Source of the DNA: Chara braunii
Lineage: Eukaryota > Streptophyta > Charophyceae > Charales > Characeae
NCBI GenBank assembly: GCA_003427395.1
Contig: BFEA01000852.1
Location: 124,047 to 158,268 of the forward strand
Length of the DNA stretch: 34,222 bases
Direction of reading: 5' to 3'
The position numbers were made by a program, and so were the translations under genes. The notes below the pieces were generated by a model. That model searched no databases, was not told where the DNA came from, and saw nothing but the letters and a program-made list of their open reading frames with translations. The number at the start of each line of letters is the position of its first letter. The stretch's first letter is position 1. Positions 10,683 to 20,343 of the stretch are shown piece after piece.

Positions 10683-11340
10683 GACAATGTTAAAGAAAAA
10701 ATCCAACATTTACACTCAGCAACTGAAATCAGCAACTGAAATCAGGAAGCAGACTTAAGAATTCAACCGCAGTTGACTTGGGGGCCCACAAGGGGGGGAA
10801 ATTGGTCAGGTCAAGTGGAAAGAGGGTGAGGGAGAGGGTGAGAGAGAAGAAACTAAAGACGCAAGGAATACCTGCTACATGAAGTTTGAGGAATGGGCAG
10901 TGATAGACCCAAGAGTTCCAAAGAGGCATGTGTCAGAATTCCCAAACCCTTTTCCCCCACAACCGGGTTCCTTAGTTCCTTGGTCATGGTATGGGAATGA
11001 GTAATGGATCTATTAAGTTTGACTGGTACAAGCTAGTAAATAGGAGTAAAATTAGACGCCCATAGGTGGGTGAAGAGGCTTGGTTCATCTGGCTGTGGGT
11101 TTATTATCAGGGGCATGCCTGATCATTAACGTCTGTTCACCAATAGGGCTTGAGCTTCATGATCATGTGGCCCCTTGATTGGGTGAAGACGCCTAGTTTT
11201 CATTCACCATTTCGCTAACTTTTGTATATAAGGGACGCTGGACCCGGTTTTCAGCAGGTGCAGCTCCCCACTGCCTAGATAGAGTCAGTGTCGCGTGTAG
11301 CCATCGAATACAATGAATATAACACATAGTGTTTTTCCAG
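10683..11340 (+). other. LINE-A 3' non-coding region
   Basis: No gene is seen. A 16-base tandem repeat of TCAGCAACTGAAA-type sequence occurs near 10717-10743. A TATATAAG sequence is at 11225-11232, directly followed by GGAC and the shared hairpin GCTGGA 11237-11242 with TTCAGC 11250-11255 (one G-U pair). The expected A-tail is not visible, so the true 3' end may have been lost to a later insertion. Confidence 0.5.
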
Positions 11341-11357
11341 ATTCGATTATTCTTTGT

Positions 11358-11386
11358 AAATGCTCGGAATGCCGGACCGAGCATTT
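11358..11386. repeat. Perfect 10-bp hairpin followed by T-rich tract
   Basis: AAATGCTCGG at 11358-11367 pairs exactly with CCGAGCATTT at 11377-11386, with a 9-nt loop. A T-rich tract follows to 11406. In form this resembles a Pol III or structured-RNA end, but there is no matching promoter just upstream. Confidence 0.7.
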
Positions 11387-11451
11387 TTATTTTTATTTTT
11401 TTTTTTCACCCTACCTTCCGGAAAGGTAAATGTTGTCTTGGGTTCCATATT

Positions 11452-11590
11452 AAACCACCAGTGCTTTGGACCCTTCCCTTGCGGGCCTTCTTTTCGCGCT
11501 GCGCACCAAAGCAAAACAAACCTTGCGGGCCTTGTCTCCACAGGCTACTGCCCTAAAATATGCAAAGGAAGAGCCTTCTGTCGTAAGGAT
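11452..11590 (+). mobile_element. Truncated MITE of the CCACCAGT family
   Basis: The left end AAACCACCAGTGC (11452-11464) matches the other MITE ends. An internal CTGCGCACCAAAGCAAAACA block (from about 11504) matches the reverse complement of the MITE at 20640-20817. CTTGCGGGCC occurs twice inside. The right inverted end is missing, apparently cut off by the SINE-like head at 11591. Confidence 0.6.
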
Positions 11591-11700
11591 GGAGGGGTGT
11601 GGCTCAGTGGTTAGAGCACCGGTTGGAAATGCGCATTGTGGTATGAGGTTGCGGGTTCAAAACTCAATTGCAACCTTGAGCATGGACATCGGCAGGACGT
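11591..11700 (+). mobile_element. tRNA-derived SINE head (A and B boxes)
   Basis: TGGCTCAGTGG at 11600-11610 is a near-perfect A box and GGTTCAAAAC at 11654-11663 a good B box, about 45 bases apart as in a tRNA gene. GGTTGC near 11647 pairs with GCAACC near 11669. The sequence does not fold into a full tRNA cloverleaf with a 7-bp acceptor stem, so I read it as the Pol III head of a SINE, not a working tRNA. Its 3' end is not clear. Confidence 0.65.
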
Positions 11701-11897
11701 TAGATTGACGCACGACTGGACGCACTCCCTTGGGCTGACGCATGGTACTATTACAGACACTGCCTACGCACTACCCAAGGGTTGTTCATGGTGGTGTATG
11801 TTGGTTATGGGTTTCACATGGGTTGCTTGGGGGTGTTGGTCTTGGGTGTTCCGTTGATCTCCCCAGTCTGGCATATCACACGTTCGTGCCATTTCCA

Positions 11898-11962
11898 CTA
11901 GCCGTTCACATGGTAGAGCCATATGATTACATGTTTCAAGGTCACGGGTTCGAGCTTGGCTC
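11898..11962 (+). mobile_element. Second tRNA-like head (SINE or tRNA pseudogene)
   Basis: TAGC...TGGTAGAGC (about 11899-11919) resembles the D-arm/A-box region of a tRNA with three extra bases, and GGTTCGAG at 11947-11954 is a textbook B box. The spacing fits a tRNA-like unit. The anticodon arm is not convincing, so a SINE head or decayed tRNA copy is more likely than a functional gene. Confidence 0.55.
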
Positions 11963-12004
11963 GGATCTTGAGGGGGTCCTTGTCCAGCTTACCCAGTTCT
12001 CTCT

Positions 12005-12215
12005 TCGATATACACACATGATGCTGCCTATACATCTCTATACATTGATTCACAGAGCATACACAACCTTCCGGCATATACATAGCTTGCGAATCATACA
12101 TCGCCTACGAGCTACATACACAAGTTTCCACACATAGTGTTGTTTGTACATCTTCATACATAGATACACGAAGCATACACAACCTTCGGGTATACACATA
12201 CATTTCGAACTACAC
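12005..12215 (+). repeat. Degenerate two-unit tandem repeat, TACA-rich
   Basis: GCATACACAACCTTC occurs near 12056 and again near 12172, each followed by a similar ATACAC-rich stretch ending near CGAA. The flanks are also alike, giving two degenerate units of roughly 115 bases. No coding content is seen. Confidence 0.6.
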
Positions 12216-12897
12216 CACTATCAGACAGGGGGGTCTAGTCACTGGGTGGGGTCTAGTATCTGCCGTAGGGACAGGTATGGGCCACCGGAGTTCCAACTGA
12301 TATTCGGGTAGAACTATCTAGTGGCTATATATAAGGCTTAGACCCTTGGGTAAGGGTAGGGGTATAAGTCGCTCAGGCCAGTCCGAGTTCCGCATGGCCT
12401 TGGGTAAGTTAGGGGAACGACGGTAAGACTGCTTCAATGGGTGCTACCCTGTCTGAAACCTAGGGCCCAGAGTCTCTTGGGGCCTGTAGTAGATTGTCTG
12501 GGCCTGGCGTCCGAAGTTCCCGTTCGACAAGGTTCGTCCGATTCCGCTTCCACCAGGGCCGTATAACCTATCAGCCTCGGTGCCTATATGACACCCGCGG
12601 CCCAGACCGCGGGCATTTCGGCCGCTACGGTCGAGAATCTTGGTCGCGGCCTCAGCCGATGAGGCCCACTCCGCGGCCTGTTTTTTTATTTTTATTTTTT
12701 GCCCCTAAAAATACGTAAAAAAAAAAACAAAAATATAGGGGTGTAGAGCTTGAAAAACCCCACAATCCTACGTTTTTTTATTTCGGAATCCGACTTCGTT
12801 TAAGGTTTTTAAAAAATAAAAAACGAAATTCGATTTAAACAAAATATTTTTTAAAAATCAAACAAAAAGCAACAATTTTGTTTTGGCATTTTTTATT
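12216..12897. other. Spacer: TATA-like site, GC-rich patch, AT-rich patch
   Basis: No gene is supported. TATATATAAG at 12326-12335 could be a core promoter, but I see no linked transcript. About 12590-12680 is GC-rich with repeated CCGCGGCC-type words. About 12680-12897 is strongly A/T-rich and leads straight into the truncated PLE copy, so it may be its insertion target. Confidence 0.5.
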
Positions 12898-13951
12898 AAG
12901 GAATGATGAGCAGCTGCGGAACTCGGATCGTCTGGAATTTTTTAATGGTCAATCCTATTTTTCTTGGGGTTGTAAACGGCAAAAGAGTGTTATCATCTGT
13001 GGTTACCTCCATAGGATCGACCAGAACACTTCCATTCGTCTGGCAATCCCAGACAGAGTGCACGCTCTAAGACGCGAAATCTCCCTGAAGGAACTGATCC
13101 GTTTTTCTAGCAGGTCCTCAAACGCTTCGCTTTCAGGCGAGATGATATTTGGAAGCAAACTGTTAAATTGTTGTATTGATGTAGGCTATCGAGTGAATCT
13201 ACCTGTGTACTTCTTGGAAGTTCAGACAACCTTGCTCATGCTGTTTCTCTTGCTCATCTCCTGGACTTATTTTTTTGCTTTCTCATATTTGCATGATTAC
13301 GTATCTGGACAGGGTTTTTTCCAGCTTCCTTTTCCTTTCTTTCAGTTTTTTTCCTTTGTTTTTTTTTTTCTTCTGTGGATAGGGAGTTTAATGCATGTCG
13401 TGGATTGGTTGTTTGCGGTCTCTTTAGAAGCTTTTCGTCAGGTATTTTCGTCGGGTATGTTTTTGGAACCTTCTGTGAGCTTTGCCCCTTGATCTAAATC
13501 GGAATGGGCCTACTAGAGCCTTCCGCAGGCTGTTAGCTCTGTGTTGTTTCAGGACTTTGCGAATTTTCGGCCTCTGTAGGACTGCAGATCTTTCTTGTGG
13601 ACCGGCGGAGAGCCCTGTATTTCTTGTAGTATTTTTTAGGTACCGGAGCCAGCCTACCTAGCCCGCGTTTTGGACTTTCGGGGCACTGGGCCCAGTTAGG
13701 AGGATAGACGGTGACTGTTCCCACGAGTAGTATAAGTAGATTGTTGACGATATTCTCAACCTCCTGGGTTGGGCAAAGGACAATTAGTCCGGCGGCGGGT
13801 TTGACAGAAAGGAGGCGAATCATTGGGTTTGATGCTTTGATCAGATGTGCTGCTACGTCTTCCTATGTATCATCATCAATCTAGCCTATTGGCTTTTTCA
13901 CTACTCGGTGACTGTGTGCATTACTACATCTGCATTTTCCTACATCCGCTG
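12898..13951 (+). mobile_element. 5'-truncated PLE copy (upstream pseudo-LTR)
   Basis: This 1,054-bp segment is repeated in the same orientation at 17948-19003, roughly nine bases in ten alike by eye. It contains the end of the RT-side coding sequence (NDEQLRNSDRLEF onward) plus a T-rich 3' untranslated part. It ends where the long PLE copy begins, so the two are joined head to tail. A 4-base deletion relative to the downstream copy near 13098 shifts its frame. At two sites where the downstream copy has TGA this copy keeps TGG and AGA. Confidence 0.85.
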
Positions 13952-14107
13952 GATTGCACGTGTGAACTTACCTGGGGATCAAGTTACCGGGCTGAGTGAG
14001 CACGTTTATGCGTTCTACGTCTTCGCATACTTTGACTTGTCGAGCTTCTTGTAGCCCACGCACTGCTTTGTCATCTGCGTGGACAATTCGATTTCTTTGC
14101 ATGCTGA

Positions 14108-15376
14108 GGGGATCAGCACGACACGACGTCTTCACAAGGTCACCACGACCGAAACGAGAGGGACCGGGAGCACGGTGAGTGGGACCACGAGCGAAGGGAT
14201 AGAGATCCAACTAATGATTCGGGGGAACGAAGGCCGTATCGGCCTCCAACATGCTTCGCATGTAATGAAGTCGGGCCCTACGCTAATCAGTGCCCGAACA
14301 AGAGTAAACGCTACTCCAACGCAAGACCATCGACTTCGTCCGACTCACGTGGAGCAAGGTCTCCTAGGAGATACGAACCAAGGGGACGTGAACCATCTCC
14401 TAGTTTGGATCCGGAAATTCGGAGCACCATCGCGAAACTAGGCAAGAGCGTTGCCGTTATGGAGGAGCACTATGCCACGGAACGTGAGAAACGCGAGCAG
14501 AAAGCGCGGAAGAAGTTAGAGAAGGAGGAAGCTCAACGACCTGAGGCTGAGGAAGCAGCTCGCCTGGAGGAAGAGCGCATCTCTGCTGAAAGGAAGGCAT
14601 GAAAACGGAAGCAGAAAAACATAATTGACGATCAGCGACGCGCGGAGATGCAGAAGGACCTGCAGATTCAGCTTGCTATGCACGTCGGCAAATTGGAGGA
14701 CCGTCTCGTTCAGTGGTTACACCAAGCTGTAGCCGTGCCGACAATACTCGAACGAGGCAAGAAGAAGGTGTCTTATCACTCGGATGTTGACGAGTCTTCC
14801 TCTAGCCAAGGTGATGCTAGTGACACTAGCGTTACACAGGAACTCAGTGCTTGCGCCGAACGTTTGGCGATTTCGGAGAAGCGGAAACGGGGCCCCGAGC
14901 CCGTATTCGAAGACCCAAGCCCACCTATGGAGCTACCCGTAAAGCACACCCCTAAACGGGGCATCTTGAAGCCAGTCAAGCTGACTGGACGACTGACTCG
15001 TTCGAAGTCAAAGAAAGGCGGAGGAGGACTTACTCCTACATTGGCCTCCAAGAAAATCGCTACTCCTTTGTCTAAGCGGCGTACTTCGACGCAGAAGAAG
15101 ACGTCGATCCTGACACTGCACTCGAAGGCCACACTGGAACACTTGCGCTATCGGGACAACATTCTACGGGAGTTGAAGGATCTCGATGCCACGGAGCTAC
15201 AACGGATTTGCCGTGAGAAGGCCATTCATTACGATAAGAAGATCGAAGCGATCTTCGACATCGAGGATCACAGAACCGAGCGGGCCTTTGCTACTGCACT
15301 AGCCAAAGTTGAACGGATCGCCATCTCGGATGATACGAATGTTGAGCAGGAGGATGTACCTACTAACGATGGGTGA
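14108..15376 (+). pseudogene. PLE gag-like ORF: zinc knuckle, coiled coil, SAP-like end
   Basis: Frame 2 is open from 14108 to the TGA at 15374-15376, except for TGA at 14600-14602 in a Lys/Arg-rich run where an Arg codon is likely original. The start is unclear because no ATG in this frame lies just upstream; an ATG at 14079 is in another frame. The N-terminus is Asp/Arg/His-rich. The knuckle at 14252-14293 is CFACNEVGPYANQC: three Cys are in place, but Pro (CCC, 14276-14278) replaces the expected His. Residues from about 14430 to 14700 form a strong Glu/Lys coiled coil. After a Ser/Pro/Lys-rich part, LKDLDATELQRICREKA (about 15171) resembles a SAP-type helix-loop-helix. A nucleic-acid-binding, gag-like role is inferred. 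Confidence 0.7.
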
Positions 15377-15382
15377 GGACGG

Positions 15383-16127
15383 TTGTCAATACCGCAGCTC
15401 TGGAAGGTTTGTCGTTTTCTTTCTCATCTTCGATGCGAATCCATGAAAGTAGACAAACGTATTGAGAAGTTGCTCCGTCTAACCTTTCTTTTGCTTGCAG
15501 TTCAGAAGCAGATCCGTTGGGCTAACAAATTCATTGATTGCTGGTTGAACTTGTATGACCGTCATGGTTTGGATTTCCTAGATCTTTCAGATTGCATGTA
15601 TGTCGGCGTTTCTCCTTTCTGTAAACTGTTTTTATATTGGTAAATCCACACGAGATGTTGACACGCGATGGCGAAAGCATATGTACGCCTGTCGTAATCG
15701 CAAACCCTCACACTTCCACCAATGGTTAGGTAATTTTGGTGTTGGTAATTACCTATTGCTTCCTATCGACATCATCGTGGGTAGTGATTTGGATAAATTG
15801 GAGCGTGTGTACATCAAACTTTGGTCCCCAGTTCTTAATACTAGCGGGTGTGCCAAGAGGGGCACTAAGCTCAATTGTAACAAAGCTGGTAAGAAGGAGC
15901 GAGCTAGGGGAAAGGGGGCCATCGATTCCAATTGTAATTGGAAACCAATTCGCTTCCGCATAGTAACCGCTTATGAATGGCTGGTTGATTTTTACGTTTT
16001 CTTCGATAATATTTTGCTATCTGGTAACACTTCAGTCGACTTCTTTATTCAACTAGGGAATATCTGGCAACCTAGCTGGAGTAAGTTAGTCAAGACTTTT
16101 GGTGGCACTAAGATAGTGCATGCTTAA
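15383..16127 (+). pseudogene. PLE GIY-YIG endonuclease domain
   Basis: Coding starts in frame 2, in the same frame as the gag-like ORF and separated from it only by the TGA at 15374. It moves to frame 3 between about 15600 and 15640. The second half of the signature, YIG, is at 15633-15641 (FYIGKSTRDVDTRWRKH), and the first half probably corresponds to CMYVGVS just before the shift. The Arg and His of DTRWRKH, the catalytic Glu (LERVYIK, 15801-15803) and the closing Asn (PVLN, 15837-15839) are present. No CCHH zinc-binding set is obvious, as reported for Chlamys. A TAA at 16125 ends the frame, which resumes at once. The enzyme would nick the target DNA. Confidence 0.8.
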
Positions 16128-18234
16128 GGAACCTTCTGTTTAAAAGATTGTAAATCGTTGTTGCAAACTGGAGGTTGTTTTTCTGTCCTACATGTGTGCA
16201 AATGGTCGGCACGTTGTGGTTTTCTCAAAAAGATCCTAATTGGTATCCTTCGGAATCCTCATCAGATCTCTGTACTGCGTAACTGGGGTATGCGGTCCTT
16301 TTTGCGCATCTACCGAGTCATCAAGGATTTCTCCAGGAAATCAACTCGGAAGTATCTTCGTAGACTTCTTTCGCACCGCTTTCGTGATCGTTTTGGTTTG
16401 GGTCTTCGTGCTGATTTGATTTTTCGTATTCATTTCGACGACCATATCATTATTTCTGAAGTTTGTAAAGTACTTAACGACGCTATTATGTTACAAAAGT
16501 TGCCGAAGTGCTTTCTGCACCGGGCACGGAGGAAGGTTCGGATAGTTGGGGCAAAAAACCCAACTGTGGCCGATTTATTGCACAATATGCGTAGTCTCTC
16601 GACACGTACGGTGCTGACTTGCACTTGCGTAGGTCTTGACCTCCCACACTCGGGGAATCATGTTTCGTTCCGACTAAGCGAGCTCATAGGGATTCACCCC
16701 CTGCCGAGTAACGCTAACAACGTTCGATGTGCACGTATCGATGATCGCCTACCCTCTTTTCGTGAGGAATTGCGCTCTGGATTTACAAATTGGTATAACT
16801 GCGTCGACACTCCACTGTACTTTAGTAATGATGTACTGTCTGCCTGCTTTTCTTCTGCCACTAATAGTAGGCGTTGCCTTTTTTTGCACGAAGTCCTTGA
16901 GATCAAGCACCGCTTTCAGGGTTTGGTTCTTACTGCCGTGGATCAAAATCCCGACGAAACTGTGGTCATGTGTCCTCTGATTTACTACAAGGCGATGTTG
17001 GATACTTACGTCCTGAACCCAAGATATCGTATCATTGATTGCCCCGAGAGCCTTGTGCTCAGAGAGTTTCGAGAGCATGTCACTTCAACTGGCCTAAAAT
17101 CCTTTGTTAGATGGGACAATAGGGGTAAGTTTGGGGCAACCTACATTATGCCCAAACACAAGGATTTGAGTCGTTATCGTCCTATTTGTCGCTCATTCAG
17201 CGAGTTAATGACTCGTACGAGACGAGTTGTCTCTAAGGCTTTGAACCACTTGCTCAACACGATTCCGAAACACTAGCACTTCAACTTATCAGCGGTGTCG
17301 GATTTGACTGCAAAGCTGAGTTCAGCTAACTTGAAGTTATTCCAGCTCGGTGTGAACCGTGTTATTAAGTCTCATTCTTTTGCTATTAAGGACATGTTCA
17401 CAAAACTTCCTCATGACGATATTCGCCGAGCCGTTGATTGGCTCATTCAGTATCACATGGACAAAGGCCATGCATTCGTTCCTGTTAATACAATGGGTAA
17501 GGGCTCGAGTTTCGGACTGACCACGGGAGGGGACCATTGGAGGAAACTTTCTCTTAATGACATTCGCTCCTTCGTTTTCCTTGAACTGAATCATACTTAC
17601 TTCCATGCTACTGGAGTTTTGTTGAAACAGGATGTTGGGATACCCATGGGGAAAAGCACCAGCCCTCCCCTAGAATGCATCCTGTGTGCCTTTTCAGAGT
17701 ACAACTTTATATGCGGTATCGGTAAGGCCACTCGTTGCATTTTCGCCTCGCATTTGATGGACGACGTCATGTTGGTAACTTCCTCTCGTGCAGGGGACGA
17801 TCATGCATTATTGAATGCTTTCCAGACTTGTTATCCAAACAATCTGCAGCTCAAATGAATTGACGATGGTACTGGGATCCTGGACTTTCTCGGATGTCAA
17901 ATTCGCGTTGTGCAGTTCTTCCCATATATTGACAGTATTCAGACTTCAAGGAATGATGAGCAACTGCGGAACTCGGATCGTCTGGAATTTTTGAATGGTC
18001 AATCCTATTTTTCTTGAGGTTGTGAACGGCAAAAGAGTGTTATCATCAGTGGTTACCTCCATAGGATCGACCAGAACACTTCCATTCGTCTGGCAATCCC
18101 AGACAGAGTGCTCGCTCTATGACGCGAAATCTCCCTAAAGGACTTTCCTGATCCGTTTTTCAAGCAGGTCCTCAAACGCTTCGCTTTCAGGCGAGATGAT
18201 ATTTGGAGGCAAACTGTTAAATTGCTGTATTGAT
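16128..18234 (+). pseudogene. PLE reverse transcriptase with CxC linker
   Basis: This is frame 3, continuous with the endonuclease. In-frame stops are TAG 17274, TGA 17856, TGA near 18014, TGA near 18119 and a final TGA near 18232. A linker with LTCTCVG (CxC, 16620-16628) is followed by RT motifs: KHKDLSRYRPICRS (about 17157), KDMFTKLPHDD (about 17386, motif A), DVGIPMGKSTSPPLECILC (about 17632, motif B), LMDDVML with both Asp at 17760-17765 (motif C) and LDFLGCQIR (about 17880). This pattern is that of PLE and telomerase-related RTs, not LINE or LTR RTs. The end overlaps the pseudo-LTR repeat, whose upstream copy encodes Trp and Arg at two of the TGA sites. Confidence 0.85.
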
Positions 18235-19003
18235 GTAGGCTATCGAGTGAATGTACCCGTGTACTTCTTGGAAGTTTAGACAACCTTGCTAATGCTGTTT
18301 CTCTTGCTCATCTCCTGGACTTACTTTTTTGCTTTCTCATATTTGTATGATTACGTATTCTGGACAGGGTTTTTTCCAATTTCCTTTTCCTTTCTTTCAA
18401 TTATTTTCCTTTGTTTTTTTTCTTTCTGTGGATAGGGAGTTTAATGCATGTCGTGGATTGGTTGTTTGTTGTCTCTTTATAAGCTTTCGTCAGGTATTTT
18501 CGTCGAGTATGTTTTTGAAACCTTCTGTTAGTTTCGCCCCTCGATCTAAATCGGAATGGGCCTACTAGAGCCTTCCGCAGGCTGTTAACTCTGTGTTGTT
18601 TCAGGACTTTGCGAATTTTCGGCCTCTGTAGGACTGCAGACCTTTCTTGTGGACCGAGGGAGAGCCCTGTATTTCTTGTAGTATTTTTTAGGTACCGGAG
18701 ACAGCCTACCTGACCCGCGTTTTGGACTTTTGGGGCACTGGGCCCAGTTAGGAGGATAAACGATGACTGTTCCCACGAGTAGTATAAGTAAATTGTTGAC
18801 GATATTCTCAACCTCCTGGGTTGGCCAAAGAACGATTAGTCCGGCGGCAGGTTTGACGGAAAGGATGCGGATCGTTGGGTTTGATGGTTTGATCGGGTGT
18901 GCTGCTACTTCTTCCTATGTATCATCATCAATCTAGCCTATTGGCTTTTTGACTACTTGGTGACTGTGTGCATTGCTGCATGTGTATTTTCCTACATCCC
19001 CTG
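17948..19003 (+). repeat. Downstream pseudo-LTR of the PLE pair
   Basis: Direct repeat of 12898-13951, offset 5,050 bases. It covers the last part of the RT coding sequence and the whole 3' region, including a T-rich pyrimidine stretch near 18365-18425. The match ends at CCTACATCCCCTG (19003); the other copy ends at CCTACATCCGCTG (13951). Confidence 0.9.
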
Positions 19004-19149
19004 AGTTGTGCTGTATTTTTTTTTTTTTAATGATTTTCGTTTTTGTGTTCGGAAACTAGGTGTTTAAAAAAAATGAAGATGCAAAAATTTAAAACAAATC
19101 AACAAAAAAAACAGGCCAGGCTGGGGTTGGTGTGTGTGTCTGTATCCTC

Positions 19150-19165
19150 TTGTGTGTGTGTGTGT

Positions 19166-19209
<44 letters not shown>
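19150..19209. repeat. (TG)n microsatellite at gap edge
   Basis: Nearly pure TG repeat that runs straight into the assembly gap. It lies about 150 bases beyond the PLE 3' end. Confidence 0.97.
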
Positions 19210-19998
19210 NNNNNNNNNNNNNNNNNNNNNNNNNNNNNNNNNNNNNNNNNNNNNNNNNNNNNNNNNNNNNNNNNNNNNNNNNNNNNNNNNNNNNNNNNNN
19301 NNNNNNNNNNNNNNNNNNNNNNNNNNNNNNNNNNNNNNNNNNNNNNNNNNNNNNNNNNNNNNNNNNNNNNNNNNNNNNNNNNNNNNNNNNNNNNNNNNNN
19401 NNNNNNNNNNNNNNNNNNNNNNNNNNNNNNNNNNNNNNNNNNNNNNNNNNNNNNNNNNNNNNNNNNNNNNNNNNNNNNNNNNNNNNNNNNNNNNNNNNNN
19501 NNNNNNNNNNNNNNNNNNNNNNNNNNNNNNNNNNNNNNNNNNNNNNNNNNNNNNNNNNNNNNNNNNNNNNNNNNNNNNNNNNNNNNNNNNNNNNNNNNNN
19601 NNNNNNNNNNNNNNNNNNNNNNNNNNNNNNNNNNNNNNNNNNNNNNNNNNNNNNNNNNNNNNNNNNNNNNNNNNNNNNNNNNNNNNNNNNNNNNNNNNNN
19701 NNNNNNNNNNNNNNNNNNNNNNNNNNNNNNNNNNNNNNNNNNNNNNNNNNNNNNNNNNNNNNNNNNNNNNNNNNNNNNNNNNNNNNNNNNNNNNNNNNNN
19801 NNNNNNNNNNNNNNNNNNNNNNNNNNNNNNNNNNNNNNNNNNNNNNNNNNNNNNNNNNNNNNNNNNNNNNNNNNNNNNNNNNNNNNNNNNNNNNNNNNNN
19901 NNNNNNNNNNNNNNNNNNNNNNNNNNNNNNNNNNNNNNNNNNNNNNNNNNNNNNNNNNNNNNNNNNNNNNNNNNNNNNNNNNNNNNNNNNNNNNNNNN
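19210..19998. other. Assembly gap (789 N)
   Basis: All bases are N. A TG repeat on one side and a CAAT repeat on the other suggest the gap was caused by simple sequence. Long open frames across it are artefacts. Confidence 1.
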
Positions 19999-20030
<32 letters not shown>

Positions 20031-20106
20031 TAATCAATCAATCAATCAATCAATCAAGCAATCAATCAAGCAATCATTCAATTAAAAAAAACAATCAATC
20101 AATGAA
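19999..20106. repeat. (CAAT)n microsatellite
   Basis: Tandem CAAT tetranucleotides with a few variant units (TAAT, CAAG, CATT) and a short A-run near 20083. Confidence 0.95.
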
Positions 20107-20207
20107 TTTGTTTTTTTCTATTTTTTTAATTATTTTAGGTAGTCACGAAAAACACCCCTCCCAAAAAAAAGATTTTTTTTTTTTTTTTTACCGCAGTCCC
20201 ATAGGAG

Positions 20208-20343
20208 ACGACGTGCGCCGCCCGTGCGCGCCCCCACTGGGCCGTGGCGCGGCCGAGCGGGAACTCGGCCGCGCGACCTAGGCCGCGGGCCCGCGGCCGG
20301 CCTCCTCGGCCGCGGCCGAGTCGGAAGCGGCCGCGGCCTAGGG
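20208..20343. repeat. GC-rich, CpG-dense block
   Basis: About 135 bases almost entirely G and C, built of overlapping GGCCGCGGCC-like and CTCGGCCGCG words. It stands out sharply from its AT-rich surroundings and follows a T-run of about 19. It could be a CpG-rich satellite fragment or transposon end. No gene is supported. Confidence 0.7.

Larger units (their letters stand above)
2281..11340 (+). mobile_element. LINE-A: near full-length, degraded non-LTR retrotransposon
   Basis: In order the strand encodes a DUF4283-like ORF1 with zinc knuckle, a long charged linker, an APE-type endonuclease, RT with FADD, and a C-terminal Cys/His segment. This is the architecture of plant L1-type LINEs. Many single stops and several frameshifts break it. 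Both ends are approximate: the first likely start is at 2330, the last codons are near 10680, and the 3' non-coding part seems to include the shared hairpin at 11237-11255. No clear A-tail or target-site duplication is visible. LINE-B at 22957-27969 is a related but distinct family. Confidence 0.85.
13952..19003 (+). mobile_element. Penelope-like retroelement, N-terminal GIY-YIG type, degraded
   Basis: About 5.05 kb. In order it has a 5' leader, a gag-like zinc-knuckle ORF (14108-15376), a GIY-YIG endonuclease (15383-16127), a CxC linker (16620-16628), RT (to about 18234) and a 3' region. Established knowledge: PLEs with the endonuclease ahead of RT and a CxC linker form the Naiad/Chlamys group, Chlamys being the green-lineage branch. 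The last 1.06 kb repeats the segment just upstream of the element, the pseudo-LTR arrangement typical of PLEs. The 3' side runs within 150 bases of a (TG)n tract. In-frame stops and one or two frameshifts make this copy inactive. Confidence 0.85.

Noticed and set aside
2281-11340. LINE-A as an active element
   Set aside because: Although the RT keeps FADD, at least a dozen stops and several frameshifts break every ORF.
11591-11962. Functional tRNA genes
   Set aside because: A and B boxes are present, but no full cloverleaf with acceptor and anticodon stems can be drawn; SINE heads fit better.
12326-12335. TATA box of a host gene
   Set aside because: No coding sequence or element start follows at a sensible distance, and AT-rich words are common here.
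19043-20281. Open frames of about 300-412 codons on both strands
   Set aside because: They run across the N gap and the microsatellites, and consist of unknown residues plus dipeptide repeats.
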